A stretch of 64,000 bases of DNA from Pseudomonadales bacterium (GTDB lineage: Bacteria; Pseudomonadota; Gammaproteobacteria; Pseudomonadales; DC-out160): contig JAHRWA010000104.1 in NCBI GenBank assembly GCA_019090455.1, positions 182,136 to 246,135 of the forward strand, given 5' to 3'. The position numbers and the translations under genes were made by a program. The notes below the pieces were generated by a model. The model did not search any database and was not told the origin of the DNA. It saw only the letters and a list, made by a program, of their open reading frames with translations. Shown one piece after another: positions 58,508 to 64,000 of this stretch (its first letter is position 1; each line of letters opens with the position of its first letter).

Positions 58508-61441
58508 ATGAATGAAAATTTCTTAGATGAAAGAATAATGGAAAGGATGACGGCCAATAAATTAAGGATGCGAATGTTGTGGCGATCAAGTTGGATGCTG
58601 ACATTGCCAGTTAGTGTGTTCTTCCTCGTATGGGTTATCAATACAGGAAACCAATATTACTCATTTGCCATAAAATACGATACCGCACCCGTGGTCACTA
58701 CGCTGCACAACTTAGGGACAGCTGAATTTAAGTATTGGGTGAAATCCATCGGTGCACGCGCAAAGCCGCAACGTCATTCAGCCTATCCCAAGTGGCGTAA
58801 CATCCACCTTTATGTGCCTGAGTCGAATCTGCGTCAATTGAATGGGAATCTACCCACCTCTGGATTTAAGTACGTCAAAGGCAAAATACTCAATGGTGAA
58901 AAGCTCACAAAAATAAAGATTCGTTATCGAGGTGATAACGCTTGGCATTGGGCGGGGCACCAAAAGTCGATTCGGATCAAGACCAGTAAGAAACGCCTCT
59001 TCGATGGCATGAGAAAATTCAATCTCATTATTCCCAAAACGCGGGACCAAGTCAGTGAATATTTATCCTACCGCTTAGCCAATTCCATGGACCTGGTGGC
59101 ACCAAAAGTCGAAATGGTAAATGTCTTTATCAACGGCAAATACGACGGTACTCGAATGCTGGTGGAGCAGTTAGACGAGTTGAGTTTACGGCGTCAGAAC
59201 TTATTGCCAGGGGATTTATATTCAGGGGAGCTTATCGGGCGGGATATTCATGTGGGTGCTAATGGGAATCTATTTGATAACCCGGGTCTATGGCAGAAAA
59301 GCGCGGTGAATAATCACTATAAAGAAGACTCCTTTGCTCCCCTAAAACGTTTGACGGACTTGTTAGCGACACCCGAGTCGCAAGCGAAACACGTAGCGTT
59401 AGCACAATTATTGGATTTGGAATATTGGGGACTGTTTTCTGCGTTTGAGGTGTTATCCCAAGGACAGCATTACAACAATAGTCACAATTGGAGGCTTTAC
59501 TACGACCCCAGTAAAGGAAAATTCATACCTCTCGTTTGGGACCCGATGGGTTGGTATTTAAGGTATTTTCCATACTTCGAGCGAGTGGCTGACTTGGATA
59601 TTCTGACCAGTGATCTACACACGGTACTGTATCAAAATGCCGACTTTATTCGATACCGTAATCGCGCGATTGATGCATTTTTCCGTTCCAAAAAGGATGA
59701 AGCGTTCTTGGTGGAAGTGGCTGAGATTATACCTGATGCAATAAAATCAATAGATGTGTCGCCGAATCTGCTTTATATGACGGCGTTTTCAGATGCGACA
59801 AAGAACCTGTCGAATTCTATCAGTGAAACATTTCAGTATATTGAGTCACAGTATTTTCCTGCCAATCAAGGTCGAAAGAACAATGACGCAATTCACTCTT
59901 TTTACGATGCGTCATTGAGTCGTTTATCTCTATCGATTCAGGATAGAGATGTTATTACCGCCATTCAGTTACGCTATGATCTCCCCATTCGCCAAACACC
60001 GGAAGTGGTGATGTCCTATGGACAGAGGGGGGGAGAAGGGGTAGTTGACAGTACGGCTATAGATCCTATCTCTTCTGACAAGATGACCATCAAGCTAGCC
60101 ACCAATTTAATCGCCAATTACACGATCAAACATGACCCTTCCCTGTGGCCAGCGCAAAAGACCATAGACGTTAGTTCCATGACCTATCAATATTCATTAA
60201 GCGGCTTACCCGCCAAGGCTAAATTGGTCGAGGTGAAAGTGTTTGGCATACAGGGACGTGAACGAAAAGTTGTAGAGCAACAGGCAGCGCTTTCAATGAC
60301 AGAGTTTAAACACTTCGATTCCAATTTGTTTGATGAGAGCCAGCGAGGTCTAGAAGATAGAGAACCAAAAGTTAAGCTGCCGGAAGAGTGGAGTGGTAAG
60401 GTTGTAATTGACGGTTTGAGATACGTGAACTTTCCTGTCACGATACTGCCGGGTACCGAAATAATAATGAAAGAGAAAGCGGTACTTATTTTTAATAATA
60501 AGGTAACGGTGGTGGGCACCAGTGATAACAAAATCAGGATACGCAGAGAAAGCCCAAATTCTCAACCTTGGGGGAGTGTGGTTCTTCGAGGTAAGGGGAG
60601 TCGCGATTCAATATTCAAACATTGTGAAGTGACTGGCGGTAGTGGATATAAAACTCCCTTAACGGAATATTCAGGTATGTTTTCGATACATAATACCCAA
60701 GGTATTCGCATCGAGAGCTGTACTTTTTCCAACAGTTCTTTAGTCGATGATATGGTGCATATTGTTTTTTCCGAAGTGAATATTTCGAAGAGTGTATTTA
60801 CAGATTCCTATTCCGATGCGCTAGATATTGATATTAGTCAGGTGTCCATTACCGACAGTCAATTTATTCGGAGTGGTAACGATGCAGTGGATTTGATGAA
60901 TTCACAAGCGGTGATTAGCGGAGCCACCTTTAGTCAGAGTGGCGATAAAGGCTTATCGGTAGGGGAGAATAGCCAACTGGTATTGGCAAATACCGTATTG
61001 GATGGAAATCAAATTGCAATCCAAACAAAAGACAAATCGATCGCCTACGTTTTTAATACCGAGTTTGTGAATAATCGTACTGGGGTTGATTGTTACAAAA
61101 AGAATTGGCAGTACGGTGATGGAGGTCATGCCTTTATTTTTAAGAGTGTCTTCCAAGGTAATAATGTCGCACTTAAATCCGATAAAAAATCATCGATACA
61201 AGTGGTGGACACTTTCCTCGGTGAGGGAAAGGTAGTAGAAAACCAGTACAAACATCCGAGAATACAGATTGATGACTTATCCTCTTCAAAGGGCATTGCT
61301 TCTCCACGTGATGCCGAAAATCAAGAAAATAGTCTTGGAATGAGTACCGCTCCGCCTTTTATCGAAAGCGCCTTTCAGCGGTTAAGTGATGAGAAGCACA
61401 TATCAATAAAAACACGAGGTGTGTTTCATGAAGCATTCTGA
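58508..61441 (+). CDS. CotH kinase family protein with C-terminal right-handed beta-helix
   Basis: This 977-residue protein has one N-terminal membrane anchor (MLTLPVSVFFLVWVIN), so most of it is periplasmic or outside. A CotH domain covers about residues 135-420: KIRYRGDNAWHWAGHQKSIRI, NVFINGKYDGTRMLVEQLD and VWDPMGWYLR are recognisable. CotH proteins are secreted atypical protein kinases. The usual second acidic residue of the WDxD-type motif appears as Met here. The C-terminal half (about 640-930) is a parallel beta-helix (repeats such as DALDIDISQVSITDSQFIRS), typical of carbohydrate binding. The stop overlaps the VTC gene start. Confidence 0.85.
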   Translation: MNENFLDERIMERMTANKLRMRMLWRSSWMLTLPVSVFFLVWVINTGNQYYSFAIKYDTAPVVTTLHNLGTAEFKYWVKSIGARAKPQRHSAYPKWRNIHLYVPESNLRQLNGNLPTSGFKYVKGKILNGEKLTKIKIRYRGDNAWHWAGHQKSIRIKTSKKRLFDGMRKFNLIIPKTRDQVSEYLSYRLANSMDLVAPKVEMVNVFINGKYDGTRMLVEQLDELSLRRQNLLPGDLYSGELIGRDIHVGANGNLFDNPGLWQKSAVNNHYKEDSFAPLKRLTDLLATPESQAKHVALAQLLDLEYWGLFSAFEVLSQGQHYNNSHNWRLYYDPSKGKFIPLVWDPMGWYLRYFPYFERVADLDILTSDLHTVLYQNADFIRYRNRAIDAFFRSKKDEAFLVEVAEIIPDAIKSIDVSPNLLYMTAFSDATKNLSNSISETFQYIESQYFPANQGRKNNDAIHSFYDASLSRLSLSIQDRDVITAIQLRYDLPIRQTPEVVMSYGQRGGEGVVDSTAIDPISSDKMTIKLATNLIANYTIKHDPSLWPAQKTIDVSSMTYQYSLSGLPAKAKLVEVKVFGIQGRERKVVEQQAALSMTEFKHFDSNLFDESQRGLEDREPKVKLPEEWSGKVVIDGLRYVNFPVTILPGTEIIMKEKAVLIFNNKVTVVGTSDNKIRIRRESPNSQPWGSVVLRGKGSRDSIFKHCEVTGGSGYKTPLTEYSGMFSIHNTQGIRIESCTFSNSSLVDDMVHIVFSEVNISKSVFTDSYSDALDIDISQVSITDSQFIRSGNDAVDLMNSQAVISGATFSQSGDKGLSVGENSQLVLANTVLDGNQIAIQTKDKSIAYVFNTEFVNNRTGVDCYKKNWQYGDGGHAFIFKSVFQGNNVALKSDKKSSIQVVDTFLGEGKVVENQYKHPRIQIDDLSSSKGIASPRDAENQENSLGMSTAPPFIESAFQRLSDEKHISIKTRGVFHEAF

Positions 61442-62243
61442 TGAGTCCACAGCACCGGTGACACAAAGTAATTCAATATTGCATTTTGCACGATTTGAAT
61501 TCAAGTATTTGCTATCTGACAAACTACGCAAAGAAATTGAATCCGAATTACAGTATTTTATGACCTTAGATCCCTTTGTCGAAGGTCGTAGTGACAATCA
61601 GTATTTTGTTCGCAGCTTATATTTTGATGACCCTACGTATAGCGCCTATTTTGACAAAATGGAGGGACTACATTCTCGCTCTAAATTTAGAATTAGAACC
61701 TACGCGGACGAGAGTGATAAAGCCGCTCCTTGTTTTTTAGAGATTAAGGGTCGGCATAACAATTTGGTTTACAAGCACCGTGTGGAACTGGGGTTTCAAT
61801 CCGATAGCGACTGGTCGGATAAGACTGATTTAATTAAAGCCACTATGGCAAGCGAAAAGAATAATCCCATCCTTGCCCAGTTCGAGTTCGATTTGATGCG
61901 CAAGCGCCTCAGACCCTGTGCACTCATTGATTACCAGAGACGGCCCTATATCAGTATCTATGACTCTGAGTTTCGACTCACTTTCGATAGTGAGTTAAGA
62001 GCATGGCAGTCTGAGACGCTGACTCCAAAAGAATTCGATAGAACGCGTTGTTTTTTGCCAGGATATACCATACTAGAGGTCAAGTTTCGGCATCAGATAC
62101 CCTCCTGGTTTCACCGGATTTTACAAAGCTATGAAATGGAGCGGCGATCGATATCCAAGATCTGTTGCGGTTTAGAAACGCTAGATTTGGTGTCCGAGCA
62201 TGCCACGACGAAATCCGCATTTTATGAACCCATAGATGGTTAA
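61428..62243 (+). CDS. VTC-domain polyphosphate polymerase-like protein
   Basis: This 271-residue protein has the VTC tunnel fold that makes polyphosphate from ATP in yeast Vtc4. The tunnel strands carry basic and acidic motifs: FEFKYLLSDKLR, VRSLYFDDPTYSAYFDKMEG, SKFRIRTY, CFLEIKGRHNNLVYKHRV, IDYQRRPYI and ILEVKFRHQIP. It lacks the SPX domain and membrane helices. The ATG at 61428 has GAGGTG before it and overlaps the CotH stop by 14 bp, implying coupling. It is consistently found with CotH and DUF4956 genes in bacteria. Confidence 0.88.
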   Translation: MKHSDESTAPVTQSNSILHFARFEFKYLLSDKLRKEIESELQYFMTLDPFVEGRSDNQYFVRSLYFDDPTYSAYFDKMEGLHSRSKFRIRTYADESDKAAPCFLEIKGRHNNLVYKHRVELGFQSDSDWSDKTDLIKATMASEKNNPILAQFEFDLMRKRLRPCALIDYQRRPYISIYDSEFRLTFDSELRAWQSETLTPKEFDRTRCFLPGYTILEVKFRHQIPSWFHRILQSYEMERRSISKICCGLETLDLVSEHATTKSAFYEPIDG

Positions 62244-62269
62244 TTGATTAGACAAAGGATCGATAGGTA

Positions 62270-62953
62270 ATGGAAAACGATATTCTGGCGGCGACCAGTG
62301 ATTTACTCGCAATAGGCTACTACGAAACAGCGACGAATGTACTGCTAGCCATCGTGCTCGGGTTCATCTTAGCGTTGGTTTATAAAAACACCCACAAGGG
62401 ACTCTCCTATTCTCAATCCTTTACGCATACCGTCTTACTGGTGACGGTGATCGTGGCCATCGTGATGATGGTGATCGGTGGCAGTTTATCTCGCGCCTTC
62501 GCCTTAGTGGGAGCCTTGTCGATTATACGATTTCGAACCGTGGTTAAAGACACGCGGGATACCTCATTTGTCTTCGCGGGTTTAGCCATCGGTATGGCCA
62601 GCGGCACCTCCAACTATTTTCTTGCCGTACTAGCCACCTTTGTAGTCAGTGTCTTGGCCATCGCATTATTTAAATTTAATTTCGCGGCATTGTATAAGAG
62701 TGAATTTATTTTAAGATTTCGTTTCGACCAAGCGTTCGATAGCCGACACTATTTGCAATGCATACAAGACTACAGCAAACGCTCCAACATGCTTCATATC
62801 GAACCTTCTCCCGATGGGAATTTGTTAAAGCTGACTTACGACATCACTTTAAAGGAAGGCCAGGAGGCGGAGCAGCTTTCTCAGAAGTTGGCTCGGTCTG
62901 AGGGAATATCGGAAGTGGTTCTTATTGCTTCTAAGAATGATGTTGATTATTAG
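62270..62953 (+). CDS. DUF4956 family membrane protein
   Basis: This 227-residue protein has four N-terminal membrane helices. The central GGSLSRAFALVGALSIIRFR and DTRDTSFVFAGLAIGMASG resemble the MgtC-like core, followed by a soluble C-terminal domain of about 85 residues with an ACT-like look (HYLQCIQDYSKRSNMLHIEP). Its function is unknown. Its position 26 bp after the VTC gene suggests that it provides membrane access, ion balance or regulation for the polyphosphate enzyme. Confidence 0.85.
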   Translation: MENDILAATSDLLAIGYYETATNVLLAIVLGFILALVYKNTHKGLSYSQSFTHTVLLVTVIVAIVMMVIGGSLSRAFALVGALSIIRFRTVVKDTRDTSFVFAGLAIGMASGTSNYFLAVLATFVVSVLAIALFKFNFAALYKSEFILRFRFDQAFDSRHYLQCIQDYSKRSNMLHIEPSPDGNLLKLTYDITLKEGQEAEQLSQKLARSEGISEVVLIASKNDVDY

Positions 62954-63123
62954 GTGTGACGGTACACCCTAACTCCGTTGAGTAAATGAATTTTAAAACA
63001 AAAGGATAGAGTCGCCGGTGATAATTGAAAAATATGAATTTGGCGTTGGCATAAACCTAATCATGTAAGTTAAAATAACAACAAAGCGCGCCGATTTAGA
63101 GAAATGTCAGTGGGAGAAAAAAT

Positions 63124-63363
63124 GTGCGAAATATAACGATTGCCGAAGCGGAAGGTCATCTAGCCGAATTGGCCGAACTAGCGATGAATGGTGAGGAAAT
63201 CAGAATCACTCGAAGCGATGGCAAGGTGTTTAAGTTGATAGTCGAGGGGCTTGAAAGAAAAGGAAGAGTTGCAGGCTTACATGCAGGGCAAGGTTGGGTA
63301 AGCGATGAGTTTGATGAGCCATTAGATGATGATTTTTGGATGGGAGAATCCAAGAAGAAATGA
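63124..63363 (+). CDS. Phd/YefM-type antitoxin
   Basis: This 79-residue protein begins ITIAEAEGHLAELAELAMNG and EEIRITRSDGKVFKLIV, the Phd/YefM DNA-binding fold. Its disordered C-terminal part, rich in Asp and Glu, would wrap the toxin. The start is GTG 63124. It overlaps the PIN toxin gene by four bases. Confidence 0.87.
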   Translation: MRNITIAEAEGHLAELAELAMNGEEIRITRSDGKVFKLIVEGLERKGRVAGLHAGQGWVSDEFDEPLDDDFWMGESKKK

Positions 63364-63752
63364 ATTTACTTCTTGATACGCATGCGTTTATTTGGCTTGA
63401 TTTGTTCCCGGAAAGATTAAGTAACGTTGCTTACGAAGCCTTAATTGACGAAGAAAACAAACTCTATCTCAGTGTTGCTAGCGTTTGGGAGATGCAAATT
63501 AAAATGCAGTTGGGCAAGTTATCATTAAGTGCAGGCTTAGAAAGTACGGTAGAAAAACAGCAAAAAATTAATGGTATTATTTTGCTCTCTATGGAGTCTG
63601 CTCATGTGTATGAGTTGACGTCTTTGGCTAATCATCATCGAGATCCGTTTGATAGAATCTTGATGGCACAATCAATAAAAGAAAACCTAACTCTAGTGAG
63701 TGCTGATCAGCACATTCAACGATATAGTGACTGTGTCGATATCCTTTGGTAA
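63360..63752 (+). CDS. PIN domain toxin (VapC-like)
   Basis: This 130-residue PIN-domain RNase starts at ATG 63360, overlapping the antitoxin stop (ATGA). The first acidic residue is in LLLDTHAFIWL, Glu lies in SVASVWEMQIKMQLGKL, and DPFDRILMAQS and LVSADQHI give the remaining metal ligands. It should cleave RNA when released from the antitoxin. Confidence 0.92.
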   Translation: MNLLLDTHAFIWLDLFPERLSNVAYEALIDEENKLYLSVASVWEMQIKMQLGKLSLSAGLESTVEKQQKINGIILLSMESAHVYELTSLANHHRDPFDRILMAQSIKENLTLVSADQHIQRYSDCVDILW

Positions 63753-63779
63753 AAGTAGGATAGACAGTACGGGAAGGTG

Positions 63780-64000
63780 ATGTTCGTCGAATACATGATG
63801 AACAACTATGCAGCGTTTCTAGAGACTCTGAGTGAGGTGCACCAGCGTCTCAATTGCATCAATCACGCTTATTGTCTAATGGGAAATCATTATCCTATTC
63901 TGATGGAAGCTCCTGACGCGAATTTAAGTCGTATCATGCGACATATTAATGGGGTCTACACTCAGCGTACAATAGGCTCAGTTAGTTTTATTACGCACCA
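63780..64000 (+). pseudogene. REP-associated tyrosine transposase (RAYT) remnant
   Basis: The frame from 63780 gives AAFLETLSEVHQRLNCINHA, YCLMGNHYPILMEAPDANLS and MRHINGVYTQR, clearly the middle of a Y1/TnpA-REP transposase. The N-terminal third is absent. The HUH motif reads H-Y-P instead of H-Y-H, and after VYTQR the homology fails. It is therefore a decayed copy that continues beyond the window. Confidence 0.8.

Overview
The window looks like chromosome of a marine gammaproteobacterium. The support is a moderate-GC sequence carrying the blocks fur-recN-hrcA-grpE-dnaK-dnaJ-dapB-carA-carB-greA and smpB-ssrA, a tmRNA tag peptide ANDESYALAA, and a class GN sortase with its single VIT/VWA substrate, a pair known mainly from marine Proteobacteria. 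I do not assign a genus.

Layout. 1-2.9 kb: signalling genes. The 3' end of a CheA-like kinase converges on an H-NOX gas sensor and its hybrid kinase. 3.4-6.5 kb: a giant DUF2339 membrane protein. 6.6-9.1 kb: a hipBA-type toxin-antitoxin pair and a UbiG-like methyltransferase. 9.4-14.5 kb: sortase substrate, sortase, and a convergent penicillin-acylase-type lipoprotein. 14.7-18.7 kb: an unrecognised lipoprotein and a bacterial FAN1 nuclease.

18.7-28.8 kb is an accessory island abutting the 3' end of ssrA. It holds parD with a nonsense-mutated parE, two Fic genes, a type I restriction-modification locus (SAP-domain ORF, hsdM, hsdS, and an hsdR broken by a frameshift and a stop), a 70-bp tandem repeat, and a deletion scar that joins a truncated ORF to the N-terminal third of a tyrosine integrase. 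Restriction is probably lost while methylation may persist. The first Fic protein has Tyr where the catalytic His should be.

28.8-46.4 kb is core genome: ssrA, smpB, an alanine/sodium symporter, rnfH, bamE, fur (with a candidate Fur box), recN, the heat-shock block, dapB, carAB and greA. Features worth noting are a good sigma-32 promoter match at the end of hrcA, tandem hairpins between dnaK and dnaJ, and a UUG start for carA.

46.4-63 kb is a cell-surface region in two divergent transcription units. The minus-strand unit encodes an ABC exporter (Wzm/Wzt type), an acetyltransferase, a giant methyltransferase plus double glycosyltransferase that may use an AUU start, and two rhamnosyltransferase-like enzymes; together they would make and export a decorated O-antigen-like polysaccharide. 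The plus-strand unit encodes a polytopic membrane protein, a membrane-anchored periplasmic protein, a CotH-type kinase fused to a beta-helix, a VTC-type polyphosphate polymerase domain protein and a DUF4956 membrane protein. A beta-domain ending in an R-[FI]-D-P motif occurs on both sides, which suggests that the two units serve the same surface polymer. This CotH-VTC-DUF4956 unit is the best candidate for a poorly described system. The window ends with a Phd/VapC-type toxin-antitoxin pair and a decayed REP-associated transposase.
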